This document shows positions 41,946-50,874 of a DNA stretch of 64,000 nucleotides, piece after piece. Made by a program: the position numbers and the translations under genes. The DNA is from CAZJYI01 sp964550025 (GTDB lineage: Bacteria > Verrucomicrobiota > Kiritimatiellia > UBA8416 > CAYOBW01), in assembly GCA_964550025.1 (NCBI GenBank), contig CAZJYI010000021.1, forward strand, positions 1 to 64,000. Direction: 5' to 3'. The notes beneath the pieces were generated by a model. It was not told the DNA's origin. It searched no databases and saw nothing but the letters and a program-made list of their open reading frames with translations. Each line of letters starts with the position of its first letter. Positions within the stretch are counted from its first letter, which is position 1.

Positions 41946-41985
41946 TGCGAACAGAACGTCCTCCTGTTGGCGCGATAGTCGTTAC

Positions 41986-42032
41986 TGCGAGTCGCGAGTC
42001 GCGAGTCGCGCGTCGGGCGTCGCGCGTCGGGT
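41986..42032. repeat. GCGAGTCGC word array
   Basis: Words GCGAGTCGCGAGTCGCGAGT and GCGCGTCGGGCGTCGCGCGT fill 41987-42030 of the gap between the FAH and FetA genes. A related form occurs at 7481-7507. Confidence 0.7.
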
Positions 42033-42105
42033 GAGAGGGACGTCTCCGGCCTGACTTCAGACCTTCGCGGCTGAGGGCGGCACACGTTTGGGATCCGACA
42101 GAACC

Positions 42106-42708
42106 ATGTTACAGGTCTCCAACCTCGTATACCACGGCATCGGGCCGTTCTCGTTTGCCGTCGAGCCGGGCGAGTGCGTTGGGCTCAGCGGGCCGTCCGG
42201 GGGCGGCAAGACGCTCCTGCTGCGCGCGCTGTGCGATCTTGATCCGTCCGAGGGACAGGTTTCGCTTGGCGGCGTGGATGCCGGCGCGCTGAGCGCCCCC
42301 GAATGGCGGCGCAAGGTCGGTTTTCTGCCCGCGGAGAGCCATTGGTGGTACGACACCGTGGGCGAGCACTTTCTCGACGAGGGCGTCGGGGAACGCCTTA
42401 GGGGAGTGGGCTTTGAGACGGACGTGCTCTCCTGGCCGGTTGAGCGCCTGTCGTCCGGGGAGCGGCAGCGCCTTGCACTGCTGCGCCTGCTGGCGGGCAG
42501 GCCGGAGGCCCTGCTACTGGATGAGCCGACGACCCATCTCGACGATGACAACCGCGGGTACGTTGAGTCCGCCATTGAGTCGTACCGCAGCGCCCGGAGC
42601 GTCCCCGTTCTCTGGGTGGCGCATGACAAGGCCCAGCTACATCGTGTCTGCAGCCGGGCCTACCGGTTGTCCGACGGGAAGCTGGAGGAGGAGACGGCAT
42701 GGAGCTGA
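42106..42708 (+). CDS. fetA: FetA-like ABC transporter ATPase (iron/metal export)
   Basis: A 200-aa ATPase. Motifs are Walker A GPSGGGKT, signature LSSGERQR and Walker B ALLLDEPT with a following His switch region (VLWVAHDK). The ATP-binding domain is short, as in FetA/YbbL proteins that pair with FetB, here encoded immediately downstream. The pair exports iron in E. coli and confers resistance to peroxide stress. Start ATG at 42106; a TTG at 42088 would add six residues. The genes overlap by ten bases. Confidence 0.87.
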   Translation: MLQVSNLVYHGIGPFSFAVEPGECVGLSGPSGGGKTLLLRALCDLDPSEGQVSLGGVDAGALSAPEWRRKVGFLPAESHWWYDTVGEHFLDEGVGERLRGVGFETDVLSWPVERLSSGERQRLALLRLLAGRPEALLLDEPTTHLDDDNRGYVESAIESYRSARSVPVLWVAHDKAQLHRVCSRAYRLSDGKLEEETAWS

Positions 42709-43505
42709 TCGATCTTACTCCCACCAGCCTCGCGGTCGCGGCCATTCTTGTCGTGGCGCTCGCCGCCCTTTCCATCCGCATGCAGTTCGGGGTAGAGAAG
42801 CAACTGCTCATTGCCGCCGCGCGCACGGTCATTCAGCTCAGTCTCATCGGTGTCGTGCTGACGTGGGTCTTTGCCCATGAGAGTCCGCTCTGGATCGGGA
42901 GCATGACGCTGGTCATGTTGCTGGTGGCTGGTTCGGAAGTCATGCGCCGGCAACACCGCCGGTTCGTCGGGTGGTGGGGCTACGGCATCGGGACCGTCTC
43001 GATGTTCATCTCCTCGTTCACCATCTCTGCCTTTGCGTTGCTCTTCGTCGTTTCGGTCCGGCCGTGGTACAAGCCCCAGTATGCCATTCCCCTGGTGGGG
43101 ATGATTCTGGGGAATTCGATGACCGGCATTGCGCTGGGATTGGATCGCCTGACGGAGGCGGCAAGCAAGCAGCGCCGGGTGATCGAGGCGCGCCTGATCC
43201 TGGGGCAGCCATGGCACGAAGCCATCGGCGATATCCGGCGCGCGAGCATTCGCTCGGCGTTGATGCCCATCATCAACAGCATGTCGATTATCGGCCTCGT
43301 ACACCTGCCCGGAATGATGACGGGTCAGATCCTGGCGGGTTCCCTACCGGCCAAGGCGGTGAAGTACCAGATCATGATCATGTTCATGATCGCGGCGGGA
43401 ACGGGCTTCGGTAGCATGGCGGCCGTTCTCCTCGGCTCGCGCCGCCTCTTCGACCGCCGCCAGCGCCTGCGGTTGGAGCGGTTGAAGTCGCACGGTGGGC
43501 AGTAG
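42699..43505 (+). CDS. fetB: FetB-like metal export permease (UPF0014)
   Basis: A 268-aa polytopic membrane protein with seven or so helices. The UPF0014/FetB core is clear (QFGVEKQLLIAAARTVIQLSLIG, WYKPQYAIPLVGMILGNSMTGIALGL, SLPAKAVKYQIMIMFMIAAGTG). Together with the FetA ATPase it forms an ABC exporter of iron. The ATG lies inside the last codons of fetA. A GC-rich hairpin follows the stop. Confidence 0.92.
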   Translation: MELIDLTPTSLAVAAILVVALAALSIRMQFGVEKQLLIAAARTVIQLSLIGVVLTWVFAHESPLWIGSMTLVMLLVAGSEVMRRQHRRFVGWWGYGIGTVSMFISSFTISAFALLFVVSVRPWYKPQYAIPLVGMILGNSMTGIALGLDRLTEAASKQRRVIEARLILGQPWHEAIGDIRRASIRSALMPIINSMSIIGLVHLPGMMTGQILAGSLPAKAVKYQIMIMFMIAAGTGFGSMAAVLLGSRRLFDRRQRLRLERLKSHGGQ

Positions 43506-43525
43506 CGCGGAAACCTGTTCCGCGC
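43505..43525 (+). terminator. Hairpin after fetB
   Basis: Stem GCGCGGAA/TTCCGCGC with loop ACCTG, starting at the stop codon. It lacks a clear T tail, so terminator function is uncertain. A second hairpin (GCGGATCGGATATCCGC) lies at about 43609-43625 in the rest of the gap. Confidence 0.4.
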
Positions 43526-43640
43526 AGGCGCGTGGGAGGAGAATGGCGAGCGAGAACATGCCTGCGCGCCTCAGCTCTCTCCAACCATTCTGCCGCCATG
43601 CTCACACGCGGATCGGATATCCGCGCTACGGGGGAACGCC

Positions 43641-44528
43641 CTATGCCACCCCCGCCGCCCGCTTCGCCGACGCGACCGTGTTGTAGAGCAGCATGGTGAT
43701 GGTCATGGGGCCGACGCCGCCGGGGACGGGGGTGATCATGGAGGCCTTTTCGCTGACGCCCTCGAAGTCCACGTCGCCCACCAGGCGGTAGCCGCGCTTC
43801 TTCGTGGCGTCCTCGACGCGGTTCACGCCCACGTCGATCACCACGACGCCGTCCTGCACCATGTCGGCCGTGACGGTGTTGGGCCGTCCCGCGGCCACGA
43901 TCAGGATGTCGGCCTGGCGCGTCATGGCGCCCATGTCGCGTGTGCGGGTGTGGCAGACGGTGACCGTGGCGTTGGCGCCTTCCTTCTTCTGTATCAGCAT
44001 GTTGGCTACGGGTTTGCCCACGATGTTGCTGCGGCCGACGACGACCACGTGCGCTCCCTCCGTCTGCGTGCCGCTGCGCGACAGGAGCTGGAGGATGCCG
44101 TGCGGTGTGCAGGGCAGGAAGCAATCCTCGCCGATCACCATCTTGCCGAGGTTGACCGGGTGGAATCCGTCGACGTCCTTCTCGGGCTTGATCGCCAGCA
44201 GGACGGCGCTTTCATCGATATGCTTCGGCAGCGGGAGCTGAACCAGGATGCCGTTGATCTTCGGATCGTTGTTCATGCGTTCCACGATCGCCAGCAGCTC
44301 CTCCTGGGAGGTCTCGGCCGGCAGCCGGTTGTCTTCAGAGTAGATTCCGATCTTCTCGCACGCCCGCTCCTTGGCCGTGACGTAGGACTGCGACGCCGGA
44401 TCCTCGCCCACCAGCACGACGCCCAGTCCGGGCACGACACCGTCTGCGGCCAGGCGTGCGACTTCCTCCTGCAATTCCGCGCGCATCTCCTGCGCAACCT
44501 GCTTCCCGTCAATGATCTTCGCTGACAT
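43641..44528 (-). CDS. folD: FolD: methylenetetrahydrofolate dehydrogenase/cyclohydrolase
   Basis: A 295-aa cytoplasmic enzyme that interconverts methylene-, methenyl- and formyl-tetrahydrofolate. The catalytic Lys region SYVTAKERACEKIGI, the motif PLPKHID and the NAD(P) site VVVGRSNIVGKPVA are intact, as is the terminal PGGVGPMTITMLLYNT. The ATG at 44528 has GGGAGAG upstream. It is directly downstream of formate-tetrahydrofolate ligase on the same strand, with a 75-base spacer made of repeat words, so the two likely share one transcript of one-carbon metabolism. Confidence 0.97.
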   Translation of the reverse strand: MSAKIIDGKQVAQEMRAELQEEVARLAADGVVPGLGVVLVGEDPASQSYVTAKERACEKIGIYSEDNRLPAETSQEELLAIVERMNNDPKINGILVQLPLPKHIDESAVLLAIKPEKDVDGFHPVNLGKMVIGEDCFLPCTPHGILQLLSRSGTQTEGAHVVVVGRSNIVGKPVANMLIQKKEGANATVTVCHTRTRDMGAMTRQADILIVAAGRPNTVTADMVQDGVVVIDVGVNRVEDATKKRGYRLVGDVDFEGVSEKASMITPVPGGVGPMTITMLLYNTVASAKRAAGVA

Positions 44529-44545
44529 CACACACTCTCCCGTAC

Positions 44546-44594
44546 CGATTGCCGGTCGCTGATAACCGATCACTGATCACTGATGACTGATCAC
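44546..44594. repeat. GATCACTGATGACTGATCAC word array in the fhs-folD spacer
   Basis: The spacer is an array of CGATCACTGATCACTGATGA words. The same family fills 52078-52124 completely, where it again separates two genes of the same strand. Confidence 0.8.
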
Positions 44595-44603
44595 TCCTCT
44601 TCA

Positions 44604-46373
44604 CTAGTAAAGCCCCGTCACCTTCCCCGTCTTCACGTCGACGTCAATCCCGCGGAACGCGGGATTGGATGCCGTGCCGGGCATCAGCTTGATGGCGCCG
44701 GCCACGGGTACAACGAAGCCTGCCCCCTTGTACACGAGAATGTCGTGCACGGGAAGTTCCCAATCGGCCGGGCGTCCCTTGAGCGACGCGTCGTGCGACA
44801 GGCTCAAGTGTGTCTTGACCATGCACGTCCCGAACTTGCGCGCGCCGGCGTCTTTCTCGAGACGGTTGATCTTGCCCTGGGCCCGGTCGCTGTACGTCAC
44901 GGCATCGGCGCCGTAGACCTCTTTCGCGATCAGCTCGATGCGATCGCGCAGCGGGGTCTCCAACGGATAGAGGAAGTCGAAGTCGTGCTTCTCTTCGGCA
45001 ACGCTGACGACGGCCTCGGCCAGCTCACAGGCGCCTTCGCCGCCGCGCAGCCAGTGGTCCGATGACACGGCCACGGCCCCGCTCGCCTCCGCGATCCTGC
45101 GGACGGCCTCCACTTCGGCCGGCGTGTCCGTGTGGAAGGTGTTGACGCAGACAATGGGGCGAACACCACTCCGTTTGACGATGTCGATGTGGGCGCGGAG
45201 GTTCTCGCAGCCCTGCTCGACGAGCCCGACGTCTTCCTCCGTGTAGGCCGGGTCAAGCGGACGCCCCGGCCTCACCGCCGGGCCGCCGCCGTGCATCTTG
45301 AGTGCGCGCACGGTGGCCACGATGACCACGGCATCCGGTTTCATGCCTGAGAATCGGCATTTCAAGTTCCAGAACTTCTCGTAGCCGATGTCCGCGCCGA
45401 AACCGCTTTCGGTCACGTGGTAGTCCGCGAGTCGCGTGCCGAGCTGGTCGGCGATGATCGAGCTCTGGCCAATGGCGATGTTGGCAAAAGGGCCGGCATG
45501 GACCAGGAGCGGCTGCCCCTCGATCGTCTGGAGAAGGTTGGGATTGACGGCGTTGACCATCCAGGCCGTCATGGCGCCGTCGACTTCGAGATCGGCGGTT
45601 GTCACTTCCTTGCCGGACGTGTCGTAGGCAACGACCATTTTCGCGATGCGGTTGCGCAGATCCTCGAGACCGGTCGCGACGGAGAGAATGGCCATGACCT
45701 CGCTGGCAACCGTAATGTAGAAGCCGGACTCCATTTCCAGGCCGTCCATCTTGCCGCCCTTGCCGATGGTGATGTTGCGCAGGGCCTGGGCGCAGAAATC
45801 CAGCGCCCAGCGTAGCTGCACGCGCGCGGGATCGATATCGATGCGGGTCAACTTGCTTCGCGCCAGCCGTTCGTCGTCGTAGTTGAACTCGTGCTGCATC
45901 CGCGCCGTCAGGGCGACCATGGCCAGGTTGTTGGCGTTCGCGATGGCGTCAATGTCGCCGGTCAGGCCGAGTGACAGGGGGGCGAGCGGGATGCACTGCG
46001 AGAGGCCGCCGCCCGCGGCGGAACCCTTGATATTGAACGTCGGTCCGCCGCTGGGCTGGCGGATGGCGCCGGTAACGCGTTTCCCGAGCCTGCCGAGCCC
46101 CTGGATGAGTCCCAGCGTCGTGGTGGTCTTACCCTCGCCAAGAGGCGTTGGCGTGATGGCGGTCACATCGATGAACTTGGCCTTTCCCGGCTCGGGCAGG
46201 CGCTCCATGATGCGCGCGTAGTCAACCTTGGCAAGCTGACGCCCCATCGGGATCAGTTCGTCTTCCCGCACACCAAGCTCTCCGGCCAGCCTTGCCGGAG
46301 GGGTCATCTGCTCAGCCGCGAGCTCTGCGATTTGCCAGTCTTTCAGTTGCGTCGGATCCAGTCTCGTTTGCAC
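44604..46373 (-). CDS. fhs: Formate-tetrahydrofolate ligase
   Basis: A 589-aa enzyme that attaches formate to tetrahydrofolate with ATP, the entry point of the C1 methyl branch and also used by acetogenic and fermentative bacteria. The P-loop PTPLGEGKTTTTLGL, the active-site stretch AIRQPSGGPTFNIKGSAAGGG and the later MHGGGPAVRPGRPLD are intact. The length is normal. The ATG is given as 46373. The 167 bases upstream contain a GGACGGC/GCCGTCC hairpin at 46485-46504, but no recognisable riboswitch. Confidence 0.97.
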   Translation of the reverse strand: MQTRLDPTQLKDWQIAELAAEQMTPPARLAGELGVREDELIPMGRQLAKVDYARIMERLPEPGKAKFIDVTAITPTPLGEGKTTTTLGLIQGLGRLGKRVTGAIRQPSGGPTFNIKGSAAGGGLSQCIPLAPLSLGLTGDIDAIANANNLAMVALTARMQHEFNYDDERLARSKLTRIDIDPARVQLRWALDFCAQALRNITIGKGGKMDGLEMESGFYITVASEVMAILSVATGLEDLRNRIAKMVVAYDTSGKEVTTADLEVDGAMTAWMVNAVNPNLLQTIEGQPLLVHAGPFANIAIGQSSIIADQLGTRLADYHVTESGFGADIGYEKFWNLKCRFSGMKPDAVVIVATVRALKMHGGGPAVRPGRPLDPAYTEEDVGLVEQGCENLRAHIDIVKRSGVRPIVCVNTFHTDTPAEVEAVRRIAEASGAVAVSSDHWLRGGEGACELAEAVVSVAEEKHDFDFLYPLETPLRDRIELIAKEVYGADAVTYSDRAQGKINRLEKDAGARKFGTCMVKTHLSLSHDASLKGRPADWELPVHDILVYKGAGFVVPVAGAIKLMPGTASNPAFRGIDVDVKTGKVTGLY

Positions 46374-46540
46374 TGTTCGCTACCTCTTCATCGTCACGGT
46401 CATCTCTCCTGTTGTTCCCGGGACGCGGTCGGGGTGTAACCCGACCCTCCATCGCGCAGAAACGGCCCGTTCTCCGTCCTGGAGGGACGGCTGCCACGCC
46501 GTCCGTGCCTCCGGGGGGAACAGTGGTGAAGACCGTGTTT

Positions 46541-47365
46541 TCATCGTACCAACATCAGAACCCCGGCAGCCATGATCACGGCGATCACGGCGGCCTGCAG
46601 TTTTCGTTCGGGGAGCTTCGCGGAGAGCTTGCTGCCCCAATACACGCCGACCGTCGACCCCAGCCACATGGTGATGGCCGTGGCAATATCGACTTCGCCG
46701 CCTCTCCCGTAGATCAGAACCGTTACGAGCGGGAGAATTACACCGATAAACAGCGATGTGCCGACCGCGTGGGCGGTCGGCATCCCGACGAGAATGATGA
46801 GCAGCGGCATCATCACCACGGCTCCGCCGATGGACGTGGAGCCGACCAGAGCCCCCACGAGGATGCCGACACCCGCCGTGATGGCGCGTTTCACTCCTGA
46901 GCGTCCGGCGACCCATCGCGCGATGCGGCCCTGGTGGTCGGTGGCGCGGGCTTTTCCGACCAGGTTGATGATCAGCAGCACGACGGAGAGGAGTATGACG
47001 GCGCCGATGAAGACCTTGAGCCCCGACTGGAACGCCTGCGCGGCTTCCGGACAGCCCGCCACCGATGCCGTGCGGCGATTGATGAGTAGCGACACCAGCA
47101 CGTTGGTGGGCACGGCCGTGGCCAGGAACAGGGCGGATGTCCGGAAATCGACGTTTCCCAACCGGTAGTGCCGATATGACGCAAAGACCTTTGTCAGCAG
47201 GGCGTAGAGGCACGTCGTCCCGACGGCCGTGGATGGCGGCATGCCGAGGACGAGCGTGGCGGAGGGGACCACGAGCACGTTGCCGACCGCGGTCATTCCC
47301 ATGCAAAAGCCGATCGCCAGGCCGATGCCCAAGCGCAACATGAGCCCTACGCTGTCGAAGTCCAT
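46541..47365 (-). CDS. TauE/SafE-family membrane transporter
   Basis: A 274-aa protein with about eight hydrophobic segments arranged as two related halves (GLAIGFCMGMTAVGNVLVVPSA and GVGILVGALVGSTSIGGAVVMMPLLI). This is the sulfite exporter/TauE family, whose members move sulfite, sulfonates or other anions. The substrate here is not defined. The ATG at 47365 is the family start. The stop is 167 bases before fhs, with a hairpin between. Confidence 0.87.
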   Translation of the reverse strand: MDFDSVGLMLRLGIGLAIGFCMGMTAVGNVLVVPSATLVLGMPPSTAVGTTCLYALLTKVFASYRHYRLGNVDFRTSALFLATAVPTNVLVSLLINRRTASVAGCPEAAQAFQSGLKVFIGAVILLSVVLLIINLVGKARATDHQGRIARWVAGRSGVKRAITAGVGILVGALVGSTSIGGAVVMMPLLIILVGMPTAHAVGTSLFIGVILPLVTVLIYGRGGEVDIATAITMWLGSTVGVYWGSKLSAKLPERKLQAAVIAVIMAAGVLMLVR

Positions 47366-47886
47366 TATGCCATTCCCTGCTCTTTTCTATAGTAAAGAGG
47401 GCGGAGCATACCGTTCCCGGTAGCTCGGCGAAAGCCAAAAAAGGCGCGACGCGGCGGTCAATGCAGAATCGTTCCCACCCGCAATCTCTCCCCCAAATCT
47501 CCCCCCCGAGCGGGAGGAGTGGGATTATGATTGGGGAGGGGAATGGGAATTCTCCCCGATCGTAATCGCACTCTCTCGCGCCCTGATCGCCTCGGCGTGG
47601 TCTCTTGGGACGATTGGTGAGGGGGAGGAGTGGGATTATGATTGGGGAGGGGAATGGGAATCCTCCCCGATCGTAATCGCACTCTCTCGCGCCCTGATCG
47701 CCTCGGCGTGGTCCTCTGGGGACGATTGGTGAGGGGGAGGAGTGGGATTATGATTGGGGAGGGGAATGGCAGTTTTCCCCGATCGTAATCGCACTCTCTC
47801 GCGCCCTGATCGCCTCGGCGTGGTCTCTTGGGACGATTGGTGAGCGGGAGGAGTGGGATTCTGATTGGGGAGGGGAACCGCGGCGG
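47366..47886. repeat. 111-112 bp tandem repeat, about 3.3 units, in a 521-base gap
   Basis: Units begin at GGGATTATGATTGGGGAGGG at 47521, 47632 and 47744 and a partial fourth at 47855, so the periods are 111, 112 and 111. Each unit carries an imperfect hairpin (GATTATGATTGGGGAG against CTCCCCGATCGTAATC) and a G-rich purine strand. Frames through it are open but broken by the 112-base unit, so no gene is called. The first 100 bases of the gap (47366-47500) hold nothing recognisable. Confidence 0.9.
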
Positions 47887-49557
47887 TCAGTACGTGAACA
47901 TGCTTCCGCCGATATACTCGCGCAGGATGGAGGACGACGGTACGAGCTCAAACGGTGCTCCGAGAAAATTGAGAAGGAACTCCGTCAGGCGACGCGACTC
48001 GGCATACTCGGGGTCGGAGGGCTTGATCTGCATGAGTAGAGGTTCCACCAGGGGCTTGAGTATTGCGAGCTCATAGTCCAGGGCAGAGTTGAACGTGGCG
48101 TCCGCTCCGCGCTGGAACGGGAAGATCCACCGCTTCTCCCCTCGCCGCACGGAGGGCCAGCGGCGCAGGGTCTCCAGCGCAGAATGCCCGCGGTACTTGT
48201 GATCGCGAACCATGCGACGCATCAGACGGTTGTCCGTCGTCGAAATCCGGTTGTTGAAATCGACGCTGAGCTGCGTCAGAGCGTTGATGTAAACCTTGAA
48301 CTTGCGGTGTGCGGGCACCATCTCGGTCAGGCGCGGATTCAGACCGTGGATGCCTTCGATGATGACGACGTGGTTGTTGTCAATCTTCAGCGTGTGTCCG
48401 TGGTACTCGCGTGATTTTGTCTCGAAATTGAAGTGGGGCAGTTCGACCTGGCGGCCGTTGATGAGCTTGACCATGTCCGCGTTGAAGAGCTCGAGGTCGA
48501 CGGCCTCCACGTGTTCGAAGTCGAGCTCGCCGCTTTCGTCGCGCGGCGTCTGTTTGGGGCCCACGAAGTAGTTGTCGGTCGCGACCGTCACCGGCTGTAT
48601 GCCGTTGACGCGCAGGTGGTTGGTCAACTTCTTGGCGAACGTCGTCTTTCCCGCGGAGGAGGGGCCGGCCATGAGGATCATCCTGAGGTCACCGCGGCGG
48701 GACGCAATCTGATCGGCAATCTGGGCGCACTTCTTCTCGTGCAGCGCTTCGGCGATCATAATGAACTGCTGGAGACCGTGGTCGGCGATGATCTCGTTCA
48801 GACGCCCGACGGTGTTGACTCCCAGGATGCGCCCCCAGTGCTTGTGTTCCTGGAAGATGTGAAAGAGATGCGGCTGATCGACGAAGTCGGGTATGTCGAG
48901 CCGTTCGTTGCGTTCCGGGACCTGCAGGACGAGCCCCGGCGGGTAGTGGAGCAGCTTGAAGCGGTTGAGAACGCCCGTTGAGGGGACCAGCGGGCCGTGG
49001 GCCAGGTCCGAGAACCCGTCGCACCAATGCAGCACGACGCGGGGGGGATTGCGGTGCCTCAGCAGGTTCAGTTTCTGAAGTTGACCGGACTCCTCGAACT
49101 CACGCACGGCGGCGGTGTAGGCGATCTTGCGGCGTTCGATGGCGACGTCCCGGGTGACGGTCGCCCGCATCTGCCTGTCAACGCTGGCCAGTTCGCGGGC
49201 GCTGATGCCTGCCGTCGAGTCGTCGCCGCGGGTGAATGTGCAGTACAGGCCCTGGCCGAACGAATGCTCGATCGTAAAGTGCGCGTCGGGATACAGCTCG
49301 TGCACCGTCTTGGCCAGCAGAAAGGAGAGCGAGCGCCGGTAGATTCTCCAGCCGTGGGGGTCGGCGGCCGTGAGGAATCCCACCTTGCTATCCACGGTCA
49401 ACGGGTAGGACAGGGAGGCCGCGTCGTTGTTGACCAGCGCGGCAATGTACGGCAGGCCCGACTCGGCCAGTCGCGACTGCAGCAACGAACACACAGCCGT
49501 CCCGACGTCGCATTCCAGCGACCGACCGTCCTCAAATGTCACGGAAATCCGGTTCAT
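47887..49557 (-). CDS. Nucleoside kinase with N-terminal TGS and ThrRS-like domains
   Basis: A 556-aa protein. Residues 1-60 resemble a TGS domain (RSLECDVGTAVCSLLQSRLA), followed by a threonyl-tRNA-synthetase-like additional domain (HGWRIYRRSLSFLLAKTVHELYPDA, SFGQGLYCTFT), and from about 290 a uridine-kinase/PRK P-loop domain (MILMAGPSSAGKTTFAKKL, IIEGIHGLNPRL). This three-part layout is typical of a family annotated as nucleoside kinase in clostridia and thermotogae. The ATG at 49557 is the family start; the longer frame to 49596 is upstream sequence. Confidence 0.9.
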   Translation of the reverse strand: MNRISVTFEDGRSLECDVGTAVCSLLQSRLAESGLPYIAALVNNDAASLSYPLTVDSKVGFLTAADPHGWRIYRRSLSFLLAKTVHELYPDAHFTIEHSFGQGLYCTFTRGDDSTAGISARELASVDRQMRATVTRDVAIERRKIAYTAAVREFEESGQLQKLNLLRHRNPPRVVLHWCDGFSDLAHGPLVPSTGVLNRFKLLHYPPGLVLQVPERNERLDIPDFVDQPHLFHIFQEHKHWGRILGVNTVGRLNEIIADHGLQQFIMIAEALHEKKCAQIADQIASRRGDLRMILMAGPSSAGKTTFAKKLTNHLRVNGIQPVTVATDNYFVGPKQTPRDESGELDFEHVEAVDLELFNADMVKLINGRQVELPHFNFETKSREYHGHTLKIDNNHVVIIEGIHGLNPRLTEMVPAHRKFKVYINALTQLSVDFNNRISTTDNRLMRRMVRDHKYRGHSALETLRRWPSVRRGEKRWIFPFQRGADATFNSALDYELAILKPLVEPLLMQIKPSDPEYAESRRLTEFLLNFLGAPFELVPSSSILREYIGGSMFTY

Positions 49558-49603
49558 GATGAGGGGACGATAACAGAGCAGGGCCGTCCGGGACAAGCTG
49601 CGG

Positions 49604-50773
49604 TTACGCGACGACCATCAATTCCCGTATCACGGAATCCGCCACCTCTCTCCCGCGGCGCGTGAGGCGCCAGTGCCCTTTCCCTGTCTCAACCAGGCCC
49701 TCTTGTGCCATGCGACGCAGTGAGGCCAGCCACTCGTCCGCGACGGGTAACGCGACGATCCGCGGTTCCGGAATGCCCTCCGTGAGGCGCAGGGCAAATG
49801 CGAGTCGCTCCACGGCATCCGTCGGTGCATCCAGCGTTTCTTCCTCGCGCGGCGGTGCCGCGCCGGTGGAAAGCGCGTGCACATAGGAAGACAGGTCGCC
49901 AAGGTTGGTCCACCTTCGGCGTCCCTTCCTCGACGCGGCCGCCGGCCCGATCCCAAGGTAGTCGCGGCCCTGCCAATAGCCCATATTGTGGCGACAGCGT
50001 CCCCCCGCCGGTGCGTAGTTGGAAATCTCATAGCGCTCGAAGCAGGCTGCGGACAGCGTCTCCTCCGCCGTCTCCAAGGCCTGCAACTGATCGTCTTCGC
50101 CGGGAAGCAAGAGGTCGCCCGCTTCGACGGCCGCGGCGAGGCGCGTGCCGTTCTCGACGGAAAGTGCATAAACCGAGACGTGCGTCGGCCGTAGCGCGAG
50201 AGTTCGCTCCAGGGTCGCAATCCACGCGTCCTGCCCGCACCCCGGCAGCCCGGCGATCAGGTCCAACGCGATGTCCGTGAAACCGGCCGCGCGACTGTCG
50301 CGCACGGCGCCCGCCAGTTCAAGCGTGTCGTGGCCGCGCCCCAGCGCTGCCAAGGCCGTGTCCGTCATGGCCTGCGCCCCGAGACTGACGCGGGTTATGC
50401 CATGGTTTCGCAGCAGGTCCAGCTTTTCACGTGTAGCCGTGGCGGGATTGCACTCAACCGTCCACTCCTCTACCCCGCGCGCGTCGACATGCTCGTGCAC
50501 GCAGGCGAACAGGCGCCGCAGTTGCGAGCGGCTCAACACGGAAGGTGTTCCGCCGCCGACGTAGACCGTAGTGGGCCGGGCCGCGAGCCCCGCCTTTGTG
50601 CACAGGTCCATTTCCGCATCGAGCGCCTCCAGGAATGCGTCCGCGGCTTCCGGCACGTAGCGTTCGGAATAGAAGGCACAGTACGAGCACTTCCCGCTGC
50701 AGAAAGGGATATGGATGTAGAGGTGGCGACAGCCGCTATCGATCATCTGCGTTTCCGTACTACTACCCGTCAT
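49604..50773 (-). CDS. hemW: HemW-like radical SAM heme chaperone
   Basis: A 389-aa radical S-adenosylmethionine protein related to coproporphyrinogen III oxidase HemN. The iron-sulfur motif CSGKCSYCAF and its CxxxCxxC spacing are intact, followed by GGGTPSVLS and ECNPAT. HemW proteins insert heme into respiratory proteins rather than making porphyrins. The start is either the ATG at 50773, whose first codons (MTGSST) come from dispersed repeat copy C, or the ATG at 50746 (MIDSGCRHLYIHIPFC), closer to the usual HemW start. I prefer the latter biologically but list the longer frame. Confidence 0.9.
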   Translation of the reverse strand: MTGSSTETQMIDSGCRHLYIHIPFCSGKCSYCAFYSERYVPEAADAFLEALDAEMDLCTKAGLAARPTTVYVGGGTPSVLSRSQLRRLFACVHEHVDARGVEEWTVECNPATATREKLDLLRNHGITRVSLGAQAMTDTALAALGRGHDTLELAGAVRDSRAAGFTDIALDLIAGLPGCGQDAWIATLERTLALRPTHVSVYALSVENGTRLAAAVEAGDLLLPGEDDQLQALETAEETLSAACFERYEISNYAPAGGRCRHNMGYWQGRDYLGIGPAAASRKGRRRWTNLGDLSSYVHALSTGAAPPREEETLDAPTDAVERLAFALRLTEGIPEPRIVALPVADEWLASLRRMAQEGLVETGKGHWRLTRRGREVADSVIRELMVVA

Positions 50774-50874
50774 ATTCTTGTCGTCTTGGCGGATCTACGG
50801 GATGAGAGGGACTATCCTGTTGATCCTGTCCAAACTCCCCCTTGGCTACGGCTGCGCTGCGTTTCCAGACGTCA
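50757..50874 (-). repeat. Dispersed ~100-bp intergenic repeat, copy C
   Basis: The copy fills the gap from the TGA of the thioredoxin-CcdA gene to the ATG of hemW and about 17 bases of the gene. It shares GGACAGGATCAACAGGAT, the GGAT...ATCC hairpin and the start-codon end GAATATGACGGGTAGTAGTA with copies A and B. Confidence 0.85.

Noticed and set aside
46374..46540. Possible ZTP or other riboswitch before formate-tetrahydrofolate ligase
   Set aside because: Only one small hairpin is visible and I cannot match the conserved pseudoknot of the pfl motif. A covariance-model search would decide.
47458..47951. Short open frames encoding SGRIPIPLPNHNPTPP-type repeats
   Set aside because: They are translations of the 111-bp tandem repeat; the 112-base unit breaks the frame, there is no ribosome site, and no similar protein is expected.
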